Assembly (NCBI RefSeq): GCF_016862395.1
Contig: NZ_BOMW01000005.1
Span: forward strand, 1 to 58,876
Length of the DNA stretch: 58,876 nt
DNA from: Actinoplanes siamensis
GTDB taxonomy: Bacteria; Actinomycetota; Actinomycetes; Mycobacteriales; Micromonosporaceae
Direction: 5' to 3'
Under the pieces are notes generated by a model. The model was not told the DNA's origin. It did not search any database and saw only the letters and a list, made by a program, of their open reading frames with translations. Positions 8,752 through 15,400 of this stretch are shown in pieces. A program made the translations under genes and the position numbers. How positions within the stretch are numbered: the stretch's first letter is position 1; each line of letters starts with the position of its first letter.

Positions 8752-9437
8752 CCGGGCTCCTTGCCGAGCACGCGGGACGTCCACCACGCGCCGGCCAGGT
8801 TCGAGCTCAGCAGCACCTGGCCGGTGGTGCGGGCGAGCGCCTCCAGGGCCGGCAGGGTGCCCATTCCGGTGCCCGTGAACAGCAGCGCGGCGTCGTCGCG
8901 CAGCCGGTGCCGCCGGATGCGACCGAGGATGTCGGCGGTGGTCACCCGGTACGGGTCGAAGCCGTCGGCGGCCGGCACCGGCACGACGCCCACGACGTCG
9001 AGGCCGGCCTGCGTCCAGAACGCCCGCGACGTCTCGGTCAGCCACGGCTCGTACGGTGACACCAGGGTCAGGCGTTCCACCCCCGACGCCTCGCACGCCG
9101 CCAGGATGGCCTGGGTCGAGGACTGCACCGGAAAGCCGGCGCTCTGGCTCAGGCGGTCGCAGAACGCGCGGTCGCCGCGCGGCGAGAGCAGGTAGTGCGA
9201 CGCGCTGCAGGCCACGATCGCGGCGTCCAGGCGCATGCCGCCGAACTGGGCGAGCGTCTGCGGCAGCGCGTCGTTCCACGCCTGCAGGGTCTCTCGGAGG
9301 CCGGCTCCGCGGGCGCCGGGGAAACGGGCCGCGTAGACGTTCACGCCGGACCCGAGGAGCTGGTTGAACTCGGGCTCGGCCGTGGGATTCTCCGGCGGCA
9401 CGACGACGCCGAGTCGCGGCAACGCGACGAGGTCCAT
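8670..9437 (-). CDS. Asp/Glu racemase-superfamily protein (maleate isomerase/arylmalonate decarboxylase-like, 255 aa)
   Basis: LGVVVPPENPTAEPEFNQLL at the N-terminus, VACSASHYLL at the first active-site loop (Cys77) and LTLVSPYEPWLTE match the maleate isomerase/arylmalonate decarboxylase branch of the Asp/Glu racemase superfamily. Two-cysteine members also need a Cys in the second loop; here that loop reads FTGTGMGT, with Gly189 where Cys is expected. Arylmalonate decarboxylase keeps only the second Cys, so this arrangement is the mirror image. A one-Cys isomerase, decarboxylase or lyase acting on a small carboxylic acid is plausible. ATG 9437 has GGGGAAG just upstream; ATG 9449 is an alternative. 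It is divergent from the biosynthetic operon at 9636 and overlaps the regulator gene tail to tail. Confidence 0.75.
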   Translation of the reverse strand: MDLVALPRLGVVVPPENPTAEPEFNQLLGSGVNVYAARFPGARGAGLRETLQAWNDALPQTLAQFGGMRLDAAIVACSASHYLLSPRGDRAFCDRLSQSAGFPVQSSTQAILAACEASGVERLTLVSPYEPWLTETSRAFWTQAGLDVVGVVPVPAADGFDPYRVTTADILGRIRRHRLRDDAALLFTGTGMGTLPALEALARTTGQVLLSSNLAGAWWTSRVLGKEPGHPLLRRLPPVSRVAAGSSSAQPRPIW

Positions 9438-9533
9438 TGTCTTCCCCATTCACTGTGATGAGTTCGACGGCCACCGTAACCCGCATTCGCGGCCGTGCCG
9501 GATTTTTTGCATTCATTTTCTGCGACTGCGCCT

Positions 9534-9564
9534 CCCTGAACGTTCTTGACAATCCCTGACGTTC
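9534..9564. promoter_or_regulatory. Candidate direct-repeat regulatory site in the main cluster promoter region
   Basis: TCCCTGAACGTTC (from 9533) and TCCCTGACGTTC (from 9553) are direct repeats spaced 20 bp, two helical turns, with TTGACA at 9546-9551 between them. The 9438-9635 interval between the divergent genes is also AT-rich for this genome (an ATTTTTT run near 9492). OmpR-family regulators bind direct repeats, so this is a reasonable target for the atypical regulator at 8023; not proven. Confidence 0.35.
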
Positions 9565-9635
9565 CGCTCGTTGACCCGATGCGGGTGTGCGGGAGAGGCT
9601 GAATGCAGTCCGCTGCTCTGGGAGGATAGACAGCA

Positions 9636-10763
9636 ATGTCCGAAAACTTGCCGCACATATCCGATGCCACATTGCGTGATTCCGCGCACATGGCGGGCGT
9701 GGAATTCGGCCCGAAGGACGCGGCGTACATCGCGGATCTTCTGGTTCGCACCGGTGTCGAGCTGGTCGAGGTCGGCATGATCTCCGGGCCGTCGTCGAAG
9801 GACGCGGACCTCATCACGGCGGTCCACGAGGCGGTGGGACCGGAACGCAGCCTGTCACTGGTCGTGGTCCGGGACCGCCAGCAGGTCGCGACGGCGCTGG
9901 ACGAGGCCGCGCGGCTCGGCGTGCGATCGGTGATGCTCTCCATCCCGACCTCCGCCCGGCACGCGGAGCTCAAACTGGGCTCACCGAGCCTGAAGCTGCT
10001 GACCGCGGTGGCGCGCGCCGCCATCATCGCGGCCAAGGACCGCGGGTTCCACGTCACCTTCAGCGGCGAGGACGGCGCGCGCACACCACGGGAACGGCTG
10101 GTTCCCTACGTCACGGCCGGCTTCGCGGCGGGCGCCGACCGGTTCCGGCTCGCCGAGACGGTGGCGTCCCTGTCACCCTGGCAGATGGAAGAGGTGGTCG
10201 CGGATCTCACCGCCGTCGAGGGCTCCGAGATCGAGATCCACTCGCATCACATGCTCGGCATGGCGGTGGCCAACTCGCTCGCGGCGTACCGGGCCGGAGC
10301 GGCCTGGATCTCCGCGACCGTGGGCGGCATCGGCGAGCGCGGCGGCAACGCTCCCCTGGCCGAACTGCTCACCTCGCTGCGGGTCATCCACGGCGACGAA
10401 CGCTTCGACCTGTCCCACCTGACCGAGCTGTCGCGGGCGGCGCTGCGGGGCGCGCGGCTGGGTGACGCGTTCCAGCCCGGACCCACCTCCCCGCAGGCGT
10501 ACGCCTACGAGCTGCCCGGTCAACTCACCCACCCGGACGCGTACGAGACGCTGCCCCCGGACGTGGTGGGCAACAAGCGGGACCTGCGTGTCCGGACTCG
10601 CCTCACGCCTCCCCTGGTCCAGTGGGCCCTCGCCGACTCGGGCATCAGCGTCGACGTCGACGCCTTCACCTCCTGGCTGACCGCTCGTCAGGAGCGGGCC
10701 GGTGGGCCGGCACTGGACCGGGACGGGGTTCGCAAGGCCGCCGTCGACTTCCAGTCTCTCTGA
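9636..10763 (+). CDS. Homocitrate synthase-like DRE-TIM enzyme (375 aa)
   Basis: A TIM-barrel Claisen-condensing enzyme of the homocitrate/isopropylmalate synthase group. The N-terminal motif is SDATLRDSAHMAGVEF (Arg14-Asp15); the divalent-metal HxH is His202/His204 in EIHSHHMLGMAVAN; GGIGERGGNAPLAEL follows. The usual RDGEQ is replaced by RDSAH, closer to ketovalerate aldolases, and the GKHSG segment of homocitrate synthases after VVGNK is changed to RVRTRLTPP. A short subdomain follows but no full LeuA regulatory domain, so feedback inhibition is not predicted. It would join acetyl-CoA or a similar acyl donor to a 2-oxo acid, supplying the dicarboxylic substrate of the carrier pathway, or act as an aldolase. 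GGGAGGA lies nine bases before the ATG. First gene of the main operon. Confidence 0.8.
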   Translation: MSENLPHISDATLRDSAHMAGVEFGPKDAAYIADLLVRTGVELVEVGMISGPSSKDADLITAVHEAVGPERSLSLVVVRDRQQVATALDEAARLGVRSVMLSIPTSARHAELKLGSPSLKLLTAVARAAIIAAKDRGFHVTFSGEDGARTPRERLVPYVTAGFAAGADRFRLAETVASLSPWQMEEVVADLTAVEGSEIEIHSHHMLGMAVANSLAAYRAGAAWISATVGGIGERGGNAPLAELLTSLRVIHGDERFDLSHLTELSRAALRGARLGDAFQPGPTSPQAYAYELPGQLTHPDAYETLPPDVVGNKRDLRVRTRLTPPLVQWALADSGISVDVDAFTSWLTARQERAGGPALDRDGVRKAAVDFQSL

Positions 10764-10791
10764 CCACCACAGACAACCGCGGGAGAACACC

Positions 10792-10977
10792 ATGTCCACG
10801 ATCCTGCTCAACGGCGTGTGCCCGGAGTGCGAGACCGAGCTGAGCACGCCACCGATCGTTCCCGGAGAGACGCTCTCCTGTCCCGAATGCCTGCTCACCC
10901 TGCGGGTCGAGGAGATCAGCGACGGCCGTCTGCGGCTGCGGATGGTCGAGGTCCAGCTCCGTGACTGGGGCCAGTGA
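10792..10977 (+). CDS. LysW-type amino-group carrier protein with C-terminal Gln (61 aa)
   Basis: A small acidic zinc-ribbon protein with CPEC near residue 10 and a second CPEC near residue 31, as in LysW, which carries intermediates of carrier-dependent lysine and arginine biosynthesis. In LysW the C-terminus is EDWGE and the gamma-carboxyl of the final Glu is joined to the substrate amino group. Here the last residues are VQLRDWGQ followed by TGA, so the attachment residue is Gln. If the fold and role are kept, the Gln must be deamidated first, or chemistry differs. ATG 10792 is preceded by GGGAG (from 10780). The stop overlaps the ATG of the ligase gene by one base, so carrier and ligase are translationally coupled. 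Confidence 0.9.
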   Translation: MSTILLNGVCPECETELSTPPIVPGETLSCPECLLTLRVEEISDGRLRLRMVEVQLRDWGQ

Positions 10978-11825
10978 TGCGTGACATAGCCCTCGTCGCC
11001 GATCGGATCGGCTGGGAGGAACGCCTGCTGATCGAGGCCGCGGCCGCCCACGGGCTACGGCTGATCTGGGCCGACGACGGAGCGCTGTGCGTGGGTGAGC
11101 CGGCGTCGGGGGCGTTGCGGGGCGTCGACGCCGCCCTGATCCGCAGCCGCAGCTACACCCGCGGTGGCCTGATCGCCACCGCGGCCGAGGCGGCGCGGAT
11201 CCCCGTGCTGAACTCGGCGAGGGCCATCCACGCCTGCGAGAACAAGCTGTCCCTGCGCGTCCTGCTGGGATCGGCGGGCCTGCCGGTACCGGACTACCGC
11301 CTCGTGCTGTCCCGCGCCGACTTCACCAAGGCGCTGGCGGCCATGCCGCTGCCCCTGGTGCTCAAGCCCGTGTTCGGCGGGATGGGCAAGCGCGTCACCC
11401 TGCTGCGTGACGCCGACACCGCGCAGTCGGTCTACGACTACATCGAGGATCTCGGGCACGGCTTCGAGCAGGCGAGCCTGGTGGAGCCGTTCCTGGACGG
11501 CGGGTCGTCGGTGCGCTGTTTCGTCGTCGGGCGCCAGTTGGTCGCCGCGGCGCAGTTCCGCAGCGCCGGCGGGGACTGGCGCAGCAACGCGGCGCTCGGC
11601 AACCGCAACCGCCGTGTCGCCCACCGCCCCGAGATCGACAAGGTCGTGGACGGCGTGGTCGATGTGCTCGGCGAGGGCGTCTACGGCATCGACCTGTTCC
11701 AGACACCGGACGGCTTCGTCGTCAACGAGGTCAATCACGCACCGGCGTTCCGGGCCATCGCGGCCAGCAGCGAGCTGGACATCCCGGCCGCCATCGCCCG
11801 CTACCTGCAGGAGGTGATCGGATGA
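10977..11825 (+). CDS. LysX-like ATP-grasp ligase that loads the carrier protein (282 aa)
   Basis: An ATP-grasp enzyme of the LysX/ArgX/RimK group. NKLSLRVLLGSAGLPVPDYR is the pre-grasp segment, PLVLKPVFGGMGKRVTLL the ATP-binding Lys and glycine loop, SSVRCFVVGRQLVAAAQF the central sheet, and VYGIDLF with VVNEVNHAPAFR the metal-binding Glu/Asn end. LysX couples ATP hydrolysis to isopeptide formation between the C-terminal Glu of LysW and the amino group of aminoadipate. Here the substrate is unknown. ATG 10977 shares a base with the carrier stop; GTG 10974 is possible. The end overlaps the reductase gene by four bases (ATGA). Confidence 0.9.
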   Translation: MRDIALVADRIGWEERLLIEAAAAHGLRLIWADDGALCVGEPASGALRGVDAALIRSRSYTRGGLIATAAEAARIPVLNSARAIHACENKLSLRVLLGSAGLPVPDYRLVLSRADFTKALAAMPLPLVLKPVFGGMGKRVTLLRDADTAQSVYDYIEDLGHGFEQASLVEPFLDGGSSVRCFVVGRQLVAAAQFRSAGGDWRSNAALGNRNRRVAHRPEIDKVVDGVVDVLGEGVYGIDLFQTPDGFVVNEVNHAPAFRAIAASSELDIPAAIARYLQEVIG

Positions 11826-12889
11826 TCAGGGTCGGCGTGATCGGCGCCGCCGGGCTCGCCGGCGGTGAGCTCATCCGCCTGATATCTCAGCACCCGGAAC
11901 TGGAGCTGACCTTCCTCGGCGGCTCGTCGCACGTCGGACGGCGACCGGCCGAACTGCACCCCGGCCTGCGGTTCGACGTCGGGCTGACGGTCGAATCGGT
12001 GTCCGGCGACATCGCCGACGACCTGGCGCGCCGCTGCGACGTGGTCCTGCTGGCGACCCCCGCGCCGGTGTCGGCGGATCTCGCGGCGCGGCTGGCCGAC
12101 CGCGTGCCGTGCCTGATCGATCTCAGCGGCGCCTTCCGTATCCGCGATCCCGAGCTGCACCGGCGCTGGTACCCCTCCGTGCATCGGCTCGACGGGCTGG
12201 CCGACCGGTTCGTGTACGGCGCGCCGGAGCTGATCGGCGACCAGCTGCCGGGCGCCGCGCTGATCTCCCTGCCCGGGTGCTACGCCACCGCGATCACGCT
12301 GGGGCTGGCCCCGCTGGTGTTCGGCCTGGGGCTGACCCTGCGCACGGTGGTCGTCGACGGCAAGAGCGGCTCCAGCGGAGGTGGCCTCCAGCTGAGGACC
12401 GCCGACCTGCATGCGCTGCGGCACGGAGCCATCGCCCCGTATGCGCCGACCGGGCATCGGCACTCGGCGGAGGTCAGCGACTTCCTGGATCGCGGCAAAC
12501 CCGGGCGGATCGGCACGTTGGCCATGTCGGCCTACGGGGTGGCCCAGGTTCGGGGACTGCTCGCCAGCTGCTACGTGTTCACCGACGACGACGTGGATAC
12601 GCGCCTGCTGCAGCGTACGTACGTGCGGTTCTACTCCGGCCACCGTTTCGTCCGCGTCCGCCGCCACACCGAGACGCTGATCCCGGTGCCCGACCCCCAG
12701 GCGGTGCTCGGGTCCAACTACTGCGACGTGACCGCGATGCACGACCCGGACGGCGGCCGGATCGTCGTGCTGGCCGCCCTGGACAACCTGGTCAAGGGCG
12801 CCGCCGGACAGGCGGTGCAGGCGCTCAACCGGCGCTTCTCCCTGCCGGAGGAGACGGGCCTGACGATGCAACCGGTGATGCCGGCATGA
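11822..12889 (+). CDS. LysY/ArgC-like acyl-phosphate reductase (355 aa)
   Basis: Homologous to N-acetyl-gamma-glutamyl-phosphate reductase and to LysW-aminoadipyl-phosphate reductase. The Rossmann motif is GVIGAAGLAGGELIRLI; the catalytic Cys lies in SLPGCYATA; DGKSGSSGGG and PTGHRHSAEV (active-site His) follow; NLVKGAAGQAVQALN is the family end. It would reduce the carrier-bound acyl phosphate to a semialdehyde with NADPH. Its gene overlaps both the ligase and the kinase genes by four bases each, so load, phosphorylation and reduction form one translational unit. The length is normal and all key residues are present. Confidence 0.92.
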   Translation: MIRVGVIGAAGLAGGELIRLISQHPELELTFLGGSSHVGRRPAELHPGLRFDVGLTVESVSGDIADDLARRCDVVLLATPAPVSADLAARLADRVPCLIDLSGAFRIRDPELHRRWYPSVHRLDGLADRFVYGAPELIGDQLPGAALISLPGCYATAITLGLAPLVFGLGLTLRTVVVDGKSGSSGGGLQLRTADLHALRHGAIAPYAPTGHRHSAEVSDFLDRGKPGRIGTLAMSAYGVAQVRGLLASCYVFTDDDVDTRLLQRTYVRFYSGHRFVRVRRHTETLIPVPDPQAVLGSNYCDVTAMHDPDGGRIVVLAALDNLVKGAAGQAVQALNRRFSLPEETGLTMQPVMPA

Positions 12890-13719
12890 TCGGTCCGCGC
12901 CCCCTGGTGGTCAAGCTCGGCGGCTCCACCCTGGAGGCGATGCCGGCCCCCTGGTGGGACGACCTCGCCGCGCACGCGGGCGATCATCCGCTCGTCCTCG
13001 TGCACGGCTGGTCCAAGCCGCTCAAGCGGCTCCGGCCGGAATACGCCGAGCCGTCGGCGATCCTGCGGGACCGCTACGGCAATCAGAGCCGGTGGACGAC
13101 GCCGGAGGTGATCGCCGACATCAGGACGGTCAGCACCACACTCGCCGAGCAGGTCGCCGGTCTGCTGACCGCCCGGGGCGTCGCCACCACGCACGTGTTC
13201 GGCAGCGACGGCCTGGTCCGCGCCGGTGAGGGCGAACGCTGGTGGTGGCGCGGCAAGCAGCTCGTCGAGCTGAGCAACCTGGTCGGGCCGATCACGGCGG
13301 TGGCTCCCGGCACGTTGACGGACCTGCGGCCCGGGCACTGCCACGTGCTGACCCCCCTGGCGCTGAACCCCGCAGGTCAGGAGGTCAACACCGACGCCGA
13401 TCGGGCCGCCGCGGCGGTCGCCGGAGCGCTCTCGGCGCCGGCGCTCGTGCTGGTCACCGATGTCGCCCACCTGCTGATCGACGGGCGTCCCGTGTCCCGC
13501 ATCACGGCCGGGGACGCCGCCGCCTTCCGGGACCGCGGCGCCACCGGCGGAATGCGCAAGAAGCTGCGTGCCGCCGGTGAAGCCCTCGACCGCGGCGTCG
13601 GCAAGGTCGTCATCGGCAGCGCCTCGGTCTCCGAGCTGCTGGCCGAACGCACCGGCACGGTCATCACCGGCACCGAGCGAGAGGAGCGGGCCTCGTGGCG
13701 CCATCCCGAGTTCTCGTGA
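12886..13719 (+). CDS. LysZ/ArgB-like carrier-bound amino acid kinase (277 aa)
   Basis: An amino-acid kinase fold: LVVKLGGSTLEAM at the start, VLVHGWSKPLKRL in place of the usual HGGG loop, YGNQSRWTTPEVI like other carrier-dependent kinases, NTDADRAAAAVA (substrate/ATP site), LVTDVAHLL and GGMRKKLRAAGEALDRGV. It is expected to phosphorylate the distal carboxylate of a carrier-linked dicarboxylic amino acid before LysY-type reduction. The altered glycine loop suggests a non-standard substrate. ATG 12886 overlaps the reductase stop (ATGA). The gene end overlaps the amidotransferase start by 25 bases. Confidence 0.88.
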   Translation: MIGPRPLVVKLGGSTLEAMPAPWWDDLAAHAGDHPLVLVHGWSKPLKRLRPEYAEPSAILRDRYGNQSRWTTPEVIADIRTVSTTLAEQVAGLLTARGVATTHVFGSDGLVRAGEGERWWWRGKQLVELSNLVGPITAVAPGTLTDLRPGHCHVLTPLALNPAGQEVNTDADRAAAAVAGALSAPALVLVTDVAHLLIDGRPVSRITAGDAAAFRDRGATGGMRKKLRAAGEALDRGVGKVVIGSASVSELLAERTGTVITGTEREERASWRHPEFS

Positions 13720-14258
13720 TCAACAACGGCACCCTGTCGCTGCCGCAACTGCGGCGGCGTTTCGAGGCCCTGGGCTCGGAGACGGACACGGTGGACGCGG
13801 CGTCGGTGCCGGACCGTCTCGGCTCCCGCTACCAGGCTCTCGTCCTGAGCGGGACGAAGGTCCGTGCCTTCGACCAGGACCATTACCGGCCGCTCGTCGA
13901 CCTGGTGACGGACGCCGACATCCCAGTCTTCGGCATCTGCGGCGGCATGCAGATCATCGCCGTCGCCCACGGGGCACGGCTGGCGGAGGGGCCGCAACGC
14001 GTCGGCGGTTACGAGGTGCAGGTCGATGTCGCGGACCCCTTGTTCGCATACGTCAAGCCGACGGTGACGGTCTTCCACCGGCACACCCTGTACGTGCGGC
14101 AGGCGCCTCCCGGGTTCCGCGCCATCGGTCGCTCCGGGCACGCCCCGGTGGAGTTCCTGCGCTCCGACGACGGACGGGTCTACGGATCGCAGGCCCACCT
14201 CGAGTTCCGCACCGACGGCATGGAGATCTTGCGGGGCTTTGCCCAGCTTTATCAGTAA
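13695..14258 (+). CDS. Stand-alone class I glutamine amidotransferase-fold hydrolase (187 aa)
   Basis: A triad-type (class I, peptidase C26-like) amidotransferase domain with nothing fused to it. The nucleophile Cys82 lies in FGICGGMQIIA; His168 and Glu170 lie in GSQAHLEF, so the Cys-His-Glu triad is complete. GTG 13695 is preceded by GAGGAG eight bases upstream inside the kinase gene. Such domains release ammonia from glutamine for a partner synthase or hydrolyse gamma-glutamyl amides (PuuD type). No obvious synthase partner is fused. Being coupled to the carrier genes, it could deamidate the carrier C-terminal Gln, hydrolyse the gamma-glutamyl isopeptide to release product in place of LysK, or give ammonia to the ligase or dehydrogenase. 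These are inferences. Confidence 0.85.
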   Translation: MAPSRVLVINNGTLSLPQLRRRFEALGSETDTVDAASVPDRLGSRYQALVLSGTKVRAFDQDHYRPLVDLVTDADIPVFGICGGMQIIAVAHGARLAEGPQRVGGYEVQVDVADPLFAYVKPTVTVFHRHTLYVRQAPPGFRAIGRSGHAPVEFLRSDDGRVYGSQAHLEFRTDGMEILRGFAQLYQ

Positions 14259-14284
14259 TCATCGATCGATCGAGAGGTTCTGGC

Positions 14285-15400
14285 ATGAGTTCTCCGGAAA
14301 GCGCCGAGCCGGCGTTCGTCGTCACCCTCAACGGCAGCGGCGGTCCGCTGCGCGGCTGGGTCGTGGTCGACACGCTCGTCGACGGGCTGGCCATGGGTGG
14401 CGTCCGCATGACCGGCAACGTCACCGAGCAGGAGGTCCGCGGCCTCGCCCACGGCATGACCGAGAAGTTCGTCCTCGCGGGCCTGCGCATCGGCGGCGCC
14501 AAGGGCGGCATCGTCTCCACCGGGCAGCACCGCGAGCAGACCTTCCGCACCTTCGGCCGCACCGTGAAACCACTGCTGCACGGCGGCATCCACCTCGGCA
14601 TCGATCTGGGCGTGACACCCGCGGACCGGGCCGTGTTCTTCGCCGAGGCCGGTTACGACCCGCGCCGCCGAGCCGGCGTCGCGGACATGCCGATGGACTG
14701 GCGCACCTACTACGAGCCGCTGGTCGACTGCACCGGTCACGGCGTGGGGGTGGCCGCCGTCACCGCCCTGCGAGCCGCGCAGCACCGCGGCGCGTCCCGG
14801 GTCGTCATCCAGGGCTTCGGCACGGTGGGACGGGCGGTGGCCCGGTTCCTGGAGGACCGCGGCCACCACATCGTCGCCGTGGCCGACGTGCACGGCACGG
14901 TCAAGGCCGACCGGCTGCCGGTGGCCGACCTGATCGCCGTCACCGACGACCTCGGGCACATCGACCGCTCCCGCCTGCCGCAGCACGTCACCGTCTCCGC
15001 CGAGCCGGACGGCTGGCTGGACGTCGACGCCGACCTGCTCGTGCTCGCCGCGAACAAGGACGCCCTGCACGCCGACAACGCGCCCCGTCTGCGGGCCCCG
15101 CTGGTGGTCGAGGGCGGCAACCTCTGCTCCACCACCGAGGCCCGGCAGAAGGTGGCCGCGGCCGGCGGGTCCCTCATCCCGGACGTCGTCGCCAATGTCG
15201 GCGGGGCGGCGGCCGCGGCTCTGGCCGTGACCCGGACGGTGCCCTTCGAACTGCCCGCCGAGGAACGCAAGCGGTGGGTCTTCGACTGGGTCGCCGACCG
15301 CGTCCGGCGCAACACCACGGACCTGCTGGAGATCGCCGCGGCCACCGCCGGGGACCCGCTGCCCGAACTTCTCGCCGTCCGGCGCCAGGAGCTGCGGTGA
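14285..15400 (+). CDS. Glu/Leu/Phe/Val-type amino acid dehydrogenase (371 aa)
   Basis: An ELFV-dehydrogenase: substrate domain with LAMGGVRMTGNVTEQEVRGL and the catalytic Lys in IGGAKGGI; NAD(P) domain with VVIQGFGTVGRAVARFLEDR; NKDALHADNA and VVEGGNLCSTTEA as in the family. It would interconvert a 2-oxo acid and an L-amino acid, or oxidise or reduce an imine. ATG 14285 has GAGAGG seven bases upstream. The end overlaps the next gene by four bases (GTGA). In this cluster it could make the amino acid fed to LysX, or aminate the homocitrate-synthase-derived keto acid; a degradative GDH role is less likely given the tight linkage. Confidence 0.88.
   Translation: MSSPESAEPAFVVTLNGSGGPLRGWVVVDTLVDGLAMGGVRMTGNVTEQEVRGLAHGMTEKFVLAGLRIGGAKGGIVSTGQHREQTFRTFGRTVKPLLHGGIHLGIDLGVTPADRAVFFAEAGYDPRRRAGVADMPMDWRTYYEPLVDCTGHGVGVAAVTALRAAQHRGASRVVIQGFGTVGRAVARFLEDRGHHIVAVADVHGTVKADRLPVADLIAVTDDLGHIDRSRLPQHVTVSAEPDGWLDVDADLLVLAANKDALHADNAPRLRAPLVVEGGNLCSTTEARQKVAAAGGSLIPDVVANVGGAAAAALAVTRTVPFELPAEERKRWVFDWVADRVRRNTTDLLEIAAATAGDPLPELLAVRRQELR

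Noticed and set aside
13695..14258. Component of anthranilate or carbamoyl-phosphate synthase
   Set aside because: No synthase subunit is fused or adjacent, and its position is within the carrier-protein operon.
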